Source of the DNA: Streptomyces sp. WM6378
GTDB lineage: Bacteria; Actinomycetota; Actinomycetes; Streptomycetales; Streptomycetaceae
Direction: 5' to 3'
NCBI RefSeq assembly: GCF_001279695.1
Contig: NZ_LGDD01000246.1
Coordinates: forward strand, 1-64,000
DNA: 64,000 bases
Under the pieces are notes generated by a model that was not told the DNA's origin, ran no database searches, and saw nothing but the letters and a program-made list of their open reading frames with translations. Shown in pieces: positions 39,270 through 48,742 of this stretch; the stretch's first letter is position 1, and every line of letters starts with the position of its first letter. A program made the position numbers and the translations under genes.

Positions 39270-39404
39270 GACCCACCTCACGCCGTCCGGTGTGATGTCC
39301 GTCATCCGAGACGTGACGCGCATCTCTTAGCACTCCCAGAACGCCGCCCGGCCGATAGCCTCCGCCAAGAAGGCTTGGGTGGAAACCTGTTGGAGGGAAG
39401 TGTC

Positions 39405-40253
39405 GTGGCCAGGAAGCTCGCCGTCATCGGAGCCGGACTCATGGGGTCCGGTATCGCGCAGGTCTCGGCCCAGGCGGGCTGGGACGTCGTCCTGCGCGAC
39501 GTCACCGACGAAGCCCTCACCCGGGGCACCGACGGCATCAAGGCCTCGCACGACCGGTTCGTGAGCAAGGGCAAGCTGGCCGCCGAGGACGCCGAGGCCG
39601 CGCTCGCCCGCATCACCACGACCACCGACCTGGACGCGGTCGCCGACGCCGACGTCGTCGTCGAGGCCGTCTTCGAGAAGCTGGAGGTCAAGCACGAGAT
39701 CTTCCGCACGCTCGACAAGATCGTGCGCGCGGACACCGTGCTCGCCTCCAACACCTCGGCCATCCCGATCACCAAGATCGCGGCGGCCACCGAGCACCCC
39801 GAGCGAGTCGTCGGCGTCCACTTCTTCTCGCCGGTCCCCATGATGCAGCTGTGCGAGCTGGTGCGCGGCTACAAGACCAGCGACGAAACCCTCGCCACCG
39901 CGCGGGAGTTCGCCGAGTCGGTCGGCAAGACCTGCATCGTGGTCAACCGCGACGTGGCCGGCTTCGTGACCACCCGCCTCATCTCGGCGCTCGTCGTCGA
40001 GGCGGCCAAGCTGTACGAATCGGGCGTGGCCACGGCCGAGGACATCGACCTCGCCTGCAAGCTGGGCTTCGGCCACGCGATGGGCCCGCTCGCCACCGCA
40101 GACCTCACGGGCGTCGACATCCTGCTGCACGCCACCAGCAACATCTACACGGAGTCCCAGGACGAGAAGTTCGCCCCGCCGGAGCTGATGCGCCGGATGG
40201 TGGACGCGGGTGACATCGGTCGCAAGAGCGGGCAGGGCTTCTACAAGCACTGA
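39405..40253 (+). CDS. 3-hydroxybutyryl-CoA dehydrogenase
   Basis: A 282-residue NAD(P)-dependent enzyme that reduces acetoacetyl-CoA to 3-hydroxybutyryl-CoA or the reverse, in butyrate/ethylmalonyl-CoA or fatty-acid metabolism. The Rossmann motif GAGLMGSGIA begins at residue 9, EAVFEKLEVK and the catalytic His-Glu region (HFFSPVPMMQLCELV) follow, and the C-terminal domain is GVDILLHATSNIY. GTG 39405 has GGAGGGA six bases upstream. In Streptomyces this activity supplies butyryl-CoA and C2 units via the ethylmalonyl-CoA pathway. Confidence 0.92.
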   Translation: MARKLAVIGAGLMGSGIAQVSAQAGWDVVLRDVTDEALTRGTDGIKASHDRFVSKGKLAAEDAEAALARITTTTDLDAVADADVVVEAVFEKLEVKHEIFRTLDKIVRADTVLASNTSAIPITKIAAATEHPERVVGVHFFSPVPMMQLCELVRGYKTSDETLATAREFAESVGKTCIVVNRDVAGFVTTRLISALVVEAAKLYESGVATAEDIDLACKLGFGHAMGPLATADLTGVDILLHATSNIYTESQDEKFAPPELMRRMVDAGDIGRKSGQGFYKH

Positions 40254-40387
40254 ACCGCCGACCGCCCGAAGCCCTCACTCCCAGGGGTGAATTAGGTATC
40301 GGTTCGCTCACGGGCGGCAACTTCTGTGGCCGTGAGGCAGTCAGTTGTTGAGTCGGTTGGAAAGTCAGAGCACTCTCGGGAGCGCAT

Positions 40388-40711
40388 ATGCACATCAGGG
40401 GCGACCACGTCGAGCTGGTCGTCGGGGGCCGCCTCGACGTCCGCAGCGCGGCGGACGCCCGTACGGCCCTGCACTCGGCGGTCGACGACGGGGCCGGAGA
40501 CCTCGTGCTCGACCTCACCGAACTGGACTCGTGGGACGCCACCGGCCTCGGCGTGATCATGGGGGCCCACCGCCGGGCCGGGCGGTGCGGCCGGCGCCTC
40601 GTACTGCGCGGCGTACCGCCCCAGATGCAGCGGCTCCTGGTCGCCACCCGGCTGCACCGCATCCTCACGATCGAGGGCGGCATCGCCGCCGAGGCCCTGC
40701 CCCGCGTGTAG
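40388..40711 (+). CDS. STAS-domain protein (anti-sigma factor antagonist-like)
   Basis: A 107-residue single STAS domain of the SpoIIAA/RsbV type. The loop that carries the phosphorylated Ser in classic antagonists reads D-A-T-G-L-G (near residues 50-55): a Thr is available but the usual Ser-Ser/Ser-Thr pair is not. No anti-sigma kinase or sigma factor is next to it. Weak ribosome binding site (CGGGAG) before the ATG. The next gene (40962) on the same strand may be co-expressed, separated by 250 bases without a gene but with a TAGGGT-type box near 40829. Confidence 0.85.
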   Translation: MHIRGDHVELVVGGRLDVRSAADARTALHSAVDDGAGDLVLDLTELDSWDATGLGVIMGAHRRAGRCGRRLVLRGVPPQMQRLLVATRLHRILTIEGGIAAEALPRV

Positions 40712-40961
40712 CGGGTCGGGAGTTGTCGTGACAGGAGTGCGGGAAACGGACTCCGCGCGCAATCCTCACGAGACTGTGACGTCTTGGGCGGGGCGGCACC
40801 CCGCCTGTTCGTAGATACTGTCCGGAGGTCTAGGGTTCGGCTTCCCGCCGATCGACGAACCCACACGGCGGGCACCGGACCAGAAGCGACAGCGAAGAGC
40901 GAAGTGCGTAAGGGCCGGGAGGGGCATTCCTTACGCACCACGCATCTGGGGGGCTTTCACC

Positions 40962-43523
40962 ATGGACCCGATGAACCGGGGACCGGAAGAGTTCAACCAT
41001 GCCGACGACACGGTCGGCGTTGCGGGCGCACACGCGGAACCGGGCGCCGGACCGCAGCGCCCGCCGCGCGACAGGGAGCCCGTCACACCCGACTTCGGAC
41101 CGCGCGCGGCAGGCCTCGCCCGCACCGTCCAGCTCGTCTCGGGCGACTTCCTGCTCACGGTCAATCCGGTCGACGGCAGCGAGATCGAGAACTGCCCGCC
41201 GGGCGCGATACCCGGCCGTGCGGTGCGGCGTAGCGCCGCCGAGCGGGCCGAGGGCGAGAGAGCCGCCCGGCCGCCGCTGCCACCCGGCCTGATGACACCG
41301 ACCCCCGCTCTGCTCGAACGGCAGGAGGAGCGCGCCAGGCTCGTACGCCTCCTCGGCCGCGGCCGCTCCGTGCGGCTCACCGGTCCCGCCGGCTCCGGGC
41401 GCAGCGCCCTGCTCGACGCCGTCGCCGGTGACTGCGCCGAGCTCGCCCCCGACGGCGTCGTACGCCTCTCGGGCCACCGCCGCACCCCCACCGAGCTGCT
41501 CCACGAGCTGTACACCACGGTGTTCCACGCGCCGCTGCACCGCCCCGACCGGGCCGAGCTCCTGGAGCGGGTGCACGAGATCGGCGCCGTCGTCGTCCTC
41601 GACGACCTCGAATTCGGCGGGGCCACCCTCGAAGAACTGCTCATGGCCACGCCCGAGTGCGCCTATGTCCTTGCCGCGACCCCCGACGTACCCGCGCCGC
41701 AGTCCGACTCGCACGTCGAAGAGGTCTTCCTGTCCGGCCTCGGCCGCAGCGCCTCGCTCGAACTGCTGGAGCAGGCCGTCGACCGGGCGCTGACCGACGA
41801 GGAGGCCAACTGGGCGGGCGACCTCTGGTTCGAGTCCGAGGGCCTGCCGCTGCGCTTCGTCCAGGCCGGCGCCCTGCTGCGCCAGCGCGACCACCTGCGC
41901 GGCGAGCCCAACTCCCTTGACCCGTACGGCTTTCCGGCGGAAGAGCCCGCCGAGGCCTCGGTGTTCTCGGGCGAGGGCCGCGAGATACCGCTGCCCACGC
42001 TCGGCGAGGGCGCGGCCCCCGCGGCGCTGCTCGCCTCCCGGCTGAGCGAGGCCGCCCGGACCACCCTGCGATTCGCGGTCGCACTCGGCGGCGAGGTGCC
42101 GCACCAGGCGCACCTGCCCGCGCTGGTCGGCGACACCCACGCGGACGCCGCCCTCGGCGAACTCCTCGACAGCGGACTCCTGTCCCCGGTCGGCTCCCGC
42201 TACCGGCTCGCCGCCGGCGTCCTCGCCCAGCTGGAGAGCACCGGGTATGCCACCGACGCGGCCGAACGGGCCCACGCCGCCGCCCAGCACTACACCTGGT
42301 GGACCGGGCACCCCTCGGTCACCCCCGAGCGGGCCGCCGTGGAAGCGGACGCGGTGCTCGCCTCGATGAGCGCGCTCGTCCCCGGCGACCAGGGCGAACA
42401 CCCCGCCACCGCGGTCCGGCTGGCCCGCGCCGCCGCGCCCGCCTTCGCCGCGGGACTGCACTGGGGCGCCTGGGAGCGGACGCTGCGCGTCGGGTCCGAG
42501 GCCGCCCGGCTGACCGGCGAGGTGGCCGAGGAGGCGTACTTCCACCACGAGTTGGGCGTCCTCGCCCTGTGCAACGGCGGCCTGGACCGGGCCCGCGCCG
42601 AGCTGGAGGCCTCCATCGGCCTGCGCGGCGCGCTCGCCGACAAGCGTGGCACCGTCGCCGGCCGCCGGGCCCTCGCCCTGGTCGAGGACCGCTCCGGCGG
42701 GCTGCTCCCGGGCGGACGGACCCCCGCCGCGGAAGAGGTGCCCCCGCCCCGCTACGAGGAGCCCAAGGCGCCGCCCGGGGACGTTCCCCCGGCCGCGGTG
42801 ACCGCCCAGCTCCCTGACCCCGGCGTCACGTTGATCACCCGGCGGGAGACCCCGGTCGGTGCCGCCATGCCCAAGGCGCGGCGCACGCTGTTCGGCGGTG
42901 CCAGGCGCAACCTCATCGCGGCCGGCGCCGGCGCGCTGCTCGCCGCGGTGCTCGGCACGGTCGTCACCCTCGGTGCGACGTCCAACAACAACGGCGACGG
43001 CCAGGGCGACAACGTCAAGCAGCAGCAGTCGGCCAACGAGGACGACGGCAGCGGCGGCCTGAACGCCGACCCGAACAACCCGGGCAGCAGCGCCAAGCCG
43101 GGCGACAACAAGGGCGGCGGTCCCGCGAGCCCGAGCAAGCCCGGCGCCAGCAGCAAGCCGGGCGCCTCTGGGCAGCCGGTCCCGGGCACCAGCGGCAGCC
43201 CGAGCACCCCGGGCAAGCCGTCCACCGGGCCGTCCACGCCCTCCAAGCCGTCCACGCCGGGCAAGCCCTCGACCCCGGGGAAGCCGTCGCACTCGACGAC
43301 GCCCAGCTCGCCGCCGAGCAAGTCCAGCACCCCGTCGTCCCCGCCTTCGACGCCGACCACTCCGTCGTCGCCGCCGAGCGGGGGCAGCAGCCCGCCGCCA
43401 CCCTCCACCAATTCGCCGCCGGCTTCGAGCCCGGCCGCCAAAACCCCGACGTCCGGCGCGCCGGCCGGTTCCAAGCCGCCGACGACGTCAACCAGCCCCA
43501 CCAAGAGCGCCCCGGCGGCCTAG
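40962..43523 (+). CDS. Membrane-anchored P-loop protein with degenerate Walker A and Pro/Ser/Thr tail
   Basis: An 853-residue protein. A polar N-terminus (1-115) precedes a STAND/AAA-like nucleotide-binding region: the P-loop is G-P-A-G-S-G-R-S (141-148) with Arg in place of the invariant Lys, and VVVLDDLEF is Walker-B-like. A winged-helix-like and helical repeat region (about 370-590) ends with TPR-like GGLDRARAELEASIGLRG. One membrane helix (about 650-668) is followed by a 180-residue extracellular tail of Ser/Pro/Thr/Lys repeats (PSTPGKPS units). Cytoplasmic NTPase-like sensing coupled to a wall-spanning tail is inferred; no family name is certain. GGGGGG lies before the ATG. A hairpin terminator follows. 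Confidence 0.82.
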   Translation: MDPMNRGPEEFNHADDTVGVAGAHAEPGAGPQRPPRDREPVTPDFGPRAAGLARTVQLVSGDFLLTVNPVDGSEIENCPPGAIPGRAVRRSAAERAEGERAARPPLPPGLMTPTPALLERQEERARLVRLLGRGRSVRLTGPAGSGRSALLDAVAGDCAELAPDGVVRLSGHRRTPTELLHELYTTVFHAPLHRPDRAELLERVHEIGAVVVLDDLEFGGATLEELLMATPECAYVLAATPDVPAPQSDSHVEEVFLSGLGRSASLELLEQAVDRALTDEEANWAGDLWFESEGLPLRFVQAGALLRQRDHLRGEPNSLDPYGFPAEEPAEASVFSGEGREIPLPTLGEGAAPAALLASRLSEAARTTLRFAVALGGEVPHQAHLPALVGDTHADAALGELLDSGLLSPVGSRYRLAAGVLAQLESTGYATDAAERAHAAAQHYTWWTGHPSVTPERAAVEADAVLASMSALVPGDQGEHPATAVRLARAAAPAFAAGLHWGAWERTLRVGSEAARLTGEVAEEAYFHHELGVLALCNGGLDRARAELEASIGLRGALADKRGTVAGRRALALVEDRSGGLLPGGRTPAAEEVPPPRYEEPKAPPGDVPPAAVTAQLPDPGVTLITRRETPVGAAMPKARRTLFGGARRNLIAAGAGALLAAVLGTVVTLGATSNNNGDGQGDNVKQQQSANEDDGSGGLNADPNNPGSSAKPGDNKGGGPASPSKPGASSKPGASGQPVPGTSGSPSTPGKPSTGPSTPSKPSTPGKPSTPGKPSHSTTPSSPPSKSSTPSSPPSTPTTPSSPPSGGSSPPPPSTNSPPASSPAAKTPTSGAPAGSKPPTTSTSPTKSAPAA

Positions 43524-43566
43524 ACACCTCGGTCGCCACCGGGCCCGCGTAAGACCCCATACCGCG

Positions 43567-43604
43567 CGAGAAGGGGCCCGCAGCACTCTGCGAGCCCCTT
43601 CTCG
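43567..43604. terminator. Bidirectional terminator between convergent genes
   Basis: CGAGAAGGGGC (43567-43577) and GCCCCTTCTCG (43594-43604) form an 11-bp stem; the loop contains a further CGCAG/CTGCG pair. It separates the convergent P-loop protein and nucS genes. Confidence 0.72.
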
Positions 43605-43624
43605 TACGTACCGGAACCGGCCGC

Positions 43625-44296
43625 TCAGAACAGCCGGAGCTTGTCGTCCTCGATGCCGCGCAGGGCGTTGTAGTCGAGGACGACGCAGCCGATGCCGCGG
43701 TCGGTGGCGAGCACGCGGGCCTGGGGCTTGATCTCCTGGGCCGCGAAGACGCCCTGCACCGGGGCGAGGTGCGGGTCGCGGTTGAGCAGCTCCAGATAGC
43801 GGGTCAGCTGCTCCACGCCGTCGATCTCGCCGCGCCGCTTGATCTCGATCGCGACGGTCTTGCCGTCACCGTCGCGACACAGGATGTCCACCGGGCCGAT
43901 GGCCGTGGGGTATTCGCGGCGGATCAGGGTGTATCCCTCACCGAGCGTCTCGATGCGATCGGCGAGCAGCTCCTGGAGGTGCGCTTCCACGCCGTCCTTG
44001 ATCAGGCCAGGGTCCACGCCGAGTTCGTGCGAGGAGTCGTGGATGACCTCCTCCATCGTGATGATGAGCTTCTCGCCCGCCTTGTTGATGACGGTCCAGA
44101 CGCCCTCGTCGTCCCCCGAGCCCTCCTTGAGGGTGCACGGCGGAGACATCCAGTTGAGGGGCTTGTAGGCCCGGTCGTCAGCGTGGATGGAGACGCTGCC
44201 GTCCGCCTTCACCAGGATGAGACGGGGGGCGGAGGGCAGGTGGGCGGTGAGCCGGCCCGCGTAGTCGACGGAGCAGCGGGCGATGACGAGACGCAT
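43625..44296 (-). CDS. nucS: Endonuclease NucS (non-canonical mismatch repair)
   Basis: A 223-residue nuclease that cuts both strands at mismatches and gives actinobacteria, which lack MutS/MutL, their mismatch correction. The N-terminal DNA-binding half ([19 protein letters not shown]) is followed by a PD-(D/E)XK-like nuclease domain with GPVDILCRD and the catalytic E-x-K in [10 protein letters not shown]. The protein ends KLRLF, the sliding-clamp binding peptide. ATG 44296 ([12 protein letters not shown]) is preferred over one three codons upstream; a TAGCGT box lies eight bases before it. Confidence 0.95.
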   Translation of the reverse strand: MRLVIARCSVDYAGRLTAHLPSAPRLILVKADGSVSIHADDRAYKPLNWMSPPCTLKEGSGDDEGVWTVINKAGEKLIITMEEVIHDSSHELGVDPGLIKDGVEAHLQELLADRIETLGEGYTLIRREYPTAIGPVDILCRDGDGKTVAIEIKRRGEIDGVEQLTRYLELLNRDPHLAPVQGVFAAQEIKPQARVLATDRGIGCVVLDYNALRGIEDDKLRLF

Positions 44297-44304
44297 GGTG
44301 GGCA

Positions 44305-44310
44305 ACGCTA
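44305..44310 (-). promoter_or_regulatory. -10 box close to the nucS start
   Basis: On the minus strand TAGCGT is followed by eight bases and ATG 44296, giving a leader of at most one or two bases. No ribosome binding site is present. Confidence 0.4.
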
Positions 44311-44524
44311 CTCGACTCCCCCCGCCGAACGCGATTCGCCCAGGAGTGCACTGTTCGTTATTGGCCGGTTATGTGCCAAGTACCTGCCACGGGCCGGACA
44401 TCGCGCCTACCGTGGAAGCGGGAGGTTGTCGGCCGCGCACGCAGCGTTGTCGGGAGAGACGGCCGTCATGCTCCCTTTCCCTGCCCGTAAGGCCCCGCTC
44501 CCCGGGGTCGCGAGAGGAGAAACC

Positions 44525-44917
44525 ATGTCGCTCGACGTCTCACCGGCCCTACTCGAACAGGCCGAGCGAGGCGAGGTCGACGAAGCCGCCTTCGTCGACT
44601 GCGTCCGGACCTCCCTGCCCTACGCGTGGGAGATGATCAGCTCTCTGGTGGCCCAGCTGAAGGTCGACGGCGGAGAGTTCGCCGACAACCAGACGCCACC
44701 GCCGGACGAGCAGGCGCGCGGCCAGCTGCTGCGTGCCCTTGCGAGTGACGCCATTCGCGGTGCGCTCCAGCGGCACTTCGGTGTCCGTCTGGCGTTCCAG
44801 AACTGCCACCGTGTCGCGGTGTTCCCTCTGGACCCCTCATCCGATGAGCGGCTCGCCCGCTTCACCTCGATCAGGGGTCAGCTGCTGAACCAGTCTCCGG
44901 AGCTTCGGGACTGCTGA
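44525..44917 (+). CDS. SCO5389-family conserved actinobacterial protein
   Basis: A 130-residue soluble protein, conserved beside nucS in Streptomyces. It has no signal peptide or membrane helix. Residues 60-66 are proline-rich (QTPPPDE) and split two helical parts; the C-terminal half contains FGVRLAFQNCHRVAVFP. GAGAGGAGA precedes the ATG. A TACCGT box at about 44408 may be its promoter. The function is unknown to me. Confidence 0.85.
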   Translation: MSLDVSPALLEQAERGEVDEAAFVDCVRTSLPYAWEMISSLVAQLKVDGGEFADNQTPPPDEQARGQLLRALASDAIRGALQRHFGVRLAFQNCHRVAVFPLDPSSDERLARFTSIRGQLLNQSPELRDC

Positions 44918-44998
44918 GGTCTTCGCTGCCGCTCCGCGTCGCGGGAGGTGCAACTGACGCGGGGCGGTGGCCACTTGGGCCAGGGCGGCCCTCATTCG

Positions 44999-46036
44999 CT
45001 AGCTCAGCAACGGCAGCACCTCCGCGCCGAGGCGCCGTACGTTCTCCTCCGTCGCGGCCAGGTCGCCCGAGCCCTCCACGAGCAGGGCGAAGCGGGTGAT
45101 GCCCGTGCGCTCGGACGTGGCGGCCAGGCGGTCCGCTGCGAGGCGCGGAGTGCCGACCGGGTGCAGTCCGCAGAGGAGTTCGGTGTACGCCACCGGGTCG
45201 CGCATCGCGCGATGGCGGCCGTCGACCGTCACATGGGCGTCAAGCCCCTGCTTCAGCCAACCCGGCATCGACTTCAGCAGCGTCTCGGCGGCCTCGGCCC
45301 GGCGGTCGGCGATCTGGGCCACGCCGGCCGACACATGGCCCGCCGTCGCGACCTTCTCCGGCGCGTGGCCGGCCGCCAGCGCCTCGCGGCGCCACAGCGC
45401 GACCATCTCGGCCTTCTCCTCGTCGCCGCAGTGCATCCCGAGCAGCATCGGCAGCCCGCGGTCCGCGGCCAGCTTCACGCTCCTCGGCGACGTACAGGCC
45501 ACGATCACCTCGGGGCAGGCGTCGTCAGGACCGCCGTCCAGGATCTCGTCGGGCCGTGGCACGACCGGGACCTCCCGGAAGGTGAATCGTTCCCCCAGAC
45601 CGGCCACGCGGGGCTCGCGCAGCCAGCTCAGGAGCAGATCGAGCGACTCCGGGAAGCCCTGCTCGTACGCCCTCAGGCCGGAGCCGAACACCTCCAGGTC
45701 GACCCAGGGCCCGCCGCGCCCCACGCCGAGCGTGAACCGCCCGCCGGAGGTGAGGTGCAGCAGCGCGGCCTGTTCGCCGACCGCCACCGGGTGTGCGGTC
45801 GGCAGCACGGTGACCGCGGTGCCGACTCTGATCCGTTTCGTGCGCCCGAGCAATAACGCCGCCAGCGTCACAGCCGACGGGCACACGCCGTACGGTACGA
45901 AGTGGTGTTCGGCCAGCCACACCGAGTCAAGCCCTGATTCCTCGGCCACCTCGGCGGACCTGACCGCACGATGGAGCGTTTCTCCCTGCCCCTGGCCCGG
46001 GAACTGGGCTGCCAGTACAAAAGTTCCCACACGCAT
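44999..46036 (-). CDS. LLM-class flavin-dependent oxidoreductase
   Basis: A 345-residue luciferase-like TIM-barrel enzyme using FMN or F420. It starts MRVGTFVLAAQFPGQ and contains the family blocks SGLDSVWLAEHHF, IRVGTAVTVLPTAHPVAVGEQAALL (key V, P, H, P) and GRFTLGVGRGG. GGAGGC lies upstream of ATG 46036 on the minus strand; a more distant in-frame start would add an unrelated 46-residue extension. Substrate unknown. Confidence 0.88.
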   Translation of the reverse strand: MRVGTFVLAAQFPGQGQGETLHRAVRSAEVAEESGLDSVWLAEHHFVPYGVCPSAVTLAALLLGRTKRIRVGTAVTVLPTAHPVAVGEQAALLHLTSGGRFTLGVGRGGPWVDLEVFGSGLRAYEQGFPESLDLLLSWLREPRVAGLGERFTFREVPVVPRPDEILDGGPDDACPEVIVACTSPRSVKLAADRGLPMLLGMHCGDEEKAEMVALWRREALAAGHAPEKVATAGHVSAGVAQIADRRAEAAETLLKSMPGWLKQGLDAHVTVDGRHRAMRDPVAYTELLCGLHPVGTPRLAADRLAATSERTGITRFALLVEGSGDLAATEENVRRLGAEVLPLLS

Positions 46037-46209
46037 CGCCTTCTGCCTCCTTGCGGCCGACGCGGCTCTCCCCCTCTTACTGGCAAGAACGTCTGACAAG
46101 TGCCAAAGGCACGGGCAGGCGCCAACTTCTTGCGATTGTCCGCTAAGAGTCCCTCTAACGGGTGACTCTGGCACGCCCTACCCCGGCGGGTACCCGTCGT
46201 GCGTGGGCC

Positions 46210-46215
46210 TAGGCT
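46210..46215 (+). promoter_or_regulatory. Candidate -10 box for the gene at 46253
   Basis: TAGGCT lies 37 bases before GTG 46253; a GAGG site (46242-46245) fits translation of the resulting short leader. Confidence 0.4.
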
Positions 46216-46252
46216 GGGGAGAAACGTCCGACCCGCCCCGTGAGGTGTCTAC

Positions 46253-46585
46253 GTGTCCCCGCGCCGCAACCGCCCCAAGGGCGGCGAGAAGCCGATCGAG
46301 TCCGAGAGCCGGACGGAGGGCGGCGATCGCTTCGGGCTTCAGGGCACCGAGTCCTGGCAGGGCGAGGAGTGGTCGGTCCGGCACGTGGCGGGGGCCAGTG
46401 CCGCGGGCAAGCGGTACCGCTGCCCCGGCTGCGACCAGGAGATCCCGTCGGGCGCCCCGCACCTGGTGGCCTGGCCCGAGTATGCGGGCGTCGACGAGCG
46501 CCGCCACTGGCACAAGGCCTGCTGGAACGCGAAGGACCGCCGCACCACACGGGTGCAGCGGTCCAGGAACGCGCCGAGGTACTGA
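46253..46585 (+). CDS. Small Cys/His protein, possible zinc ribbon
   Basis: A 110-residue basic protein. The N-terminal 45 residues are polar and probably disordered. The core reads R-Y-R-C-P-G-C-D (two Cys near residues 56 and 59) and later H-W-H-K-A-C-W (near 85-91), which together could bind one zinc ion. The C-terminus is Arg-rich. It occurs widely in Streptomyces; databases sometimes call relatives ATP/GTP-binding, for which I see no motif. It is convergent with the ABC permease at 46592, with only six bases between. Confidence 0.75.
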   Translation: MSPRRNRPKGGEKPIESESRTEGGDRFGLQGTESWQGEEWSVRHVAGASAAGKRYRCPGCDQEIPSGAPHLVAWPEYAGVDERRHWHKACWNAKDRRTTRVQRSRNAPRY

Positions 46586-46591
46586 GCGCCC

Positions 46592-47443
46592 TCACACGTC
46601 CCGCGTCTTGAGCGACAGGAACGCGCCGCCGAGCGCGAGGGCGGTGACCCCGGTGATGATCCACAGCGGCTCCCAGCCGCTCGGCCCGGAGTTCGAGATC
46701 GATTCCCCGTAGAAGGCGCTCAGCTGGCTCGGGATCGAGTACTCCAGGAGGAAGTTCCGCACGCCCTCCAGGGACGGGGTGAACATGAACAGGGCGAGCA
46801 CCAGCGGCAGCAGCACCAGGCCGATCATGATCGTGATCGAGCCCGCGGAGTGCCGGATCAGCGCGCCCACCGCGAGGGACAGCAGCCCGATCATCGCGAC
46901 GTAGAGGCCCACGCCCACGGTGGCGCGCAGCCACTCGCCGCCGCTCGGCGTCGCCGCGTCCGGCAACAGGGCGCTCTGGATGGCCGCGACCAGCGTCGTC
47001 ATGGCCGTCACGATCACGAACGCGAGCAGGAAGAAGACGACCGACTTGGCGGCGAGGATCCGGCCCCGGCTCGGGCAGGCCGTCAGGGTCGTACGGATCA
47101 TGCCGGTGCCGTACTCGGACGCGATGGTCAGCACGCCGAGCGTGATCACGCAGATCGTGCCGAGCAGCACTCCGTAGAAGCCGAGCAGCAGGACCGAGTT
47201 GTCGCCCATGTGCGCGTCGCTGGACCGCACGACGATGCCGGCGAGCAGGCCGAGGCCGAGGAGGAGCACGATCAGCACGCCCAGTGTCCACATCGTGGAA
47301 CGCACCGACCGGATCTTGGTCCACTCGGAGGCGAGCGCGTCACCGAAGGTGGCCCGCCGCACGGCGATCGGCGAGGTGTACGCGCCGAGCGGCCCGCCCG
47401 GTGCCTGCTGCGGGTGCGGCTGCTGCTGGTAGGGGGTGGTCAT
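46592..47443 (-). CDS. ABC-2 type permease with Pro/Gln-rich N-terminus (pair 2)
   Basis: A 283-residue membrane protein. The first 25 residues are Gln/Pro-rich (MTTPYQQQPHPQQAPGG), then EWTKIRSVRSTMWTL and six membrane helices of the ABC-2 fold. ATGA overlap with the ATPase gene shows coupling. Its sequence pattern (ASEWTKIRSV, ALxR) closely follows the permease at 48743, so the two came from duplication. Substrate unknown. Confidence 0.88.
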   Translation of the reverse strand: MTTPYQQQPHPQQAPGGPLGAYTSPIAVRRATFGDALASEWTKIRSVRSTMWTLGVLIVLLLGLGLLAGIVVRSSDAHMGDNSVLLLGFYGVLLGTICVITLGVLTIASEYGTGMIRTTLTACPSRGRILAAKSVVFFLLAFVIVTAMTTLVAAIQSALLPDAATPSGGEWLRATVGVGLYVAMIGLLSLAVGALIRHSAGSITIMIGLVLLPLVLALFMFTPSLEGVRNFLLEYSIPSQLSAFYGESISNSGPSGWEPLWIITGVTALALGGAFLSLKTRDV

Positions 47444-48612
47444 CGGGCGTCCTCGGGCTTGGTCGGGGCGGCAGGCGCGGCCGGGGCCTGCGGAGCCGGG
47501 GGAGCGGCGGGCGGCTGCGGCTGCGGGGCCTGCTGGACCGGCGGCTGGTGCACCGGTGCCTGCTGGGGTGCGGCCGCGTACGGGTTCTGGCCGGGCGGCG
47601 GCGGGGCGTACCAGCCCTGCTGGGGCACGTCGGGGATGACCGGCGCCGGCGCGTACCCGGGCGGCATGGCGGGCTGCAGGCCCGCCTTCTGGTCGGCCGT
47701 CGAACGGTAGTCGACCGCGCCCTGCGTCATCCGCATGTACGCCTCCTCAAGCGAGGCCTGGTGCGGGGAGAGCTCCCACAGCCGTACGTCCGCCTCGTGG
47801 GCGACGTCGCTGATGCGGGGCAGCGGGAGGCCGGTCACGCGCAGCGCGCCGTCCGGCTCGGGCAGCACCTGGCCGCCCGCCTCGGTCAGCGCGGAGGCCA
47901 GCTTCTCGCGCTGGGCGGGCTCGGTGGCGGGGGTGCGCACCCGGGCGAAGTCGGCGGAGTTGTGCGAGATGAAGTCGGTGATCCGCATGTCCGCGAGCAA
48001 CTGGCCGCGGCCGATCACGATGAGGTGGTCGGCGGTCAGTGCCATCTCGCTCATCAGGTGCGAGGACACGAACACGGTGCGGCCCTCGGCGGCGAGCTGC
48101 TTCATCAGGTTGCGCACCCACAGGATGCCCTCGGGGTCGAGGCCGTTGACCGGCTCGTCGAAGAGCAGCACCTGCGGGTCGCCGAGCAGGGCCGCCGCGA
48201 TGCCGAGCCGCTGGCCCATGCCGAGCGAGAACCCGTTGGAGCGGCGCTTGGCAACCTCCTGGAGGCCGACCACGCCGAGCACCTCGTCGACCCGGCGGGC
48301 CGGGATGCCGGAGAGCTGGGCGAGTGAGAGCAGGTGGTTGCGGGCGCTGCGGCCCCCGTGCACGGCCTTCGCGTCGAGCAGCGCGCCGACCTGGCGCGGG
48401 GCGTTCGGCAGGTTGCGGAAGGGGTGGCCGCCGATGGTCACGTGGCCGGCGGTCGGCTGGTCCAGGCCGAGGATCATGCGCATGGTCGTGGACTTGCCGG
48501 AGCCGTTGGGCCCCAGGAATCCGGTGACCGCGCCGGGTCGTACCTGAAAGGAAAGGTTGTATACGGCCGTCTTGGCGCCGTAGCGCTTCGTCAGGCCGAC
48601 TGCCTCGATCAT
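47440..48612 (-). CDS. ABC transporter ATP-binding protein with Pro/Ala-rich tail (pair 2)
   Basis: A 390-residue ATPase. Residues 1-300 form the ATPase domain with Walker A GPNGSGKS, an altered signature FSLGMGQRLGIA (LSGGQ replaced by LGMGQ) and Walker B LLFDEPVNGLDPEG. Residues about 305-390 are a low-complexity Pro/Ala/Gln tail absent from its tandem paralogue at 49526. The start at MIEAVGLTKRYG is chosen by homology with that paralogue; the frame extends 46 codons further without family similarity. Confidence 0.9.
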   Translation of the reverse strand: MIEAVGLTKRYGAKTAVYNLSFQVRPGAVTGFLGPNGSGKSTTMRMILGLDQPTAGHVTIGGHPFRNLPNAPRQVGALLDAKAVHGGRSARNHLLSLAQLSGIPARRVDEVLGVVGLQEVAKRRSNGFSLGMGQRLGIAAALLGDPQVLLFDEPVNGLDPEGILWVRNLMKQLAAEGRTVFVSSHLMSEMALTADHLIVIGRGQLLADMRITDFISHNSADFARVRTPATEPAQREKLASALTEAGGQVLPEPDGALRVTGLPLPRISDVAHEADVRLWELSPHQASLEEAYMRMTQGAVDYRSTADQKAGLQPAMPPGYAPAPVIPDVPQQGWYAPPPPGQNPYAAAPQQAPVHQPPVQQAPQPQPPAAPPAPQAPAAPAAPTKPEDAR

Positions 48613-48742
48613 TCTCCAGCCCCATCGACGGTTTGGGTCGTCGGGGCGGTGTCCGGCGTGCGGCCGGCATGCCCCCGTATGAGTGAGGAGCTTATCCAGG
48701 CCTTGACGGTTCCGGCTAAGTCGTCGCGTCTGCGCAGGTCGC

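Noticed and set aside
43060..43523. Pro/Ser/Thr-rich end of the P-loop protein as a frameshift artefact
   Set aside because: Third-position GC continues, the frame is uninterrupted, and a membrane helix directly precedes it, consistent with a real extracellular tail.
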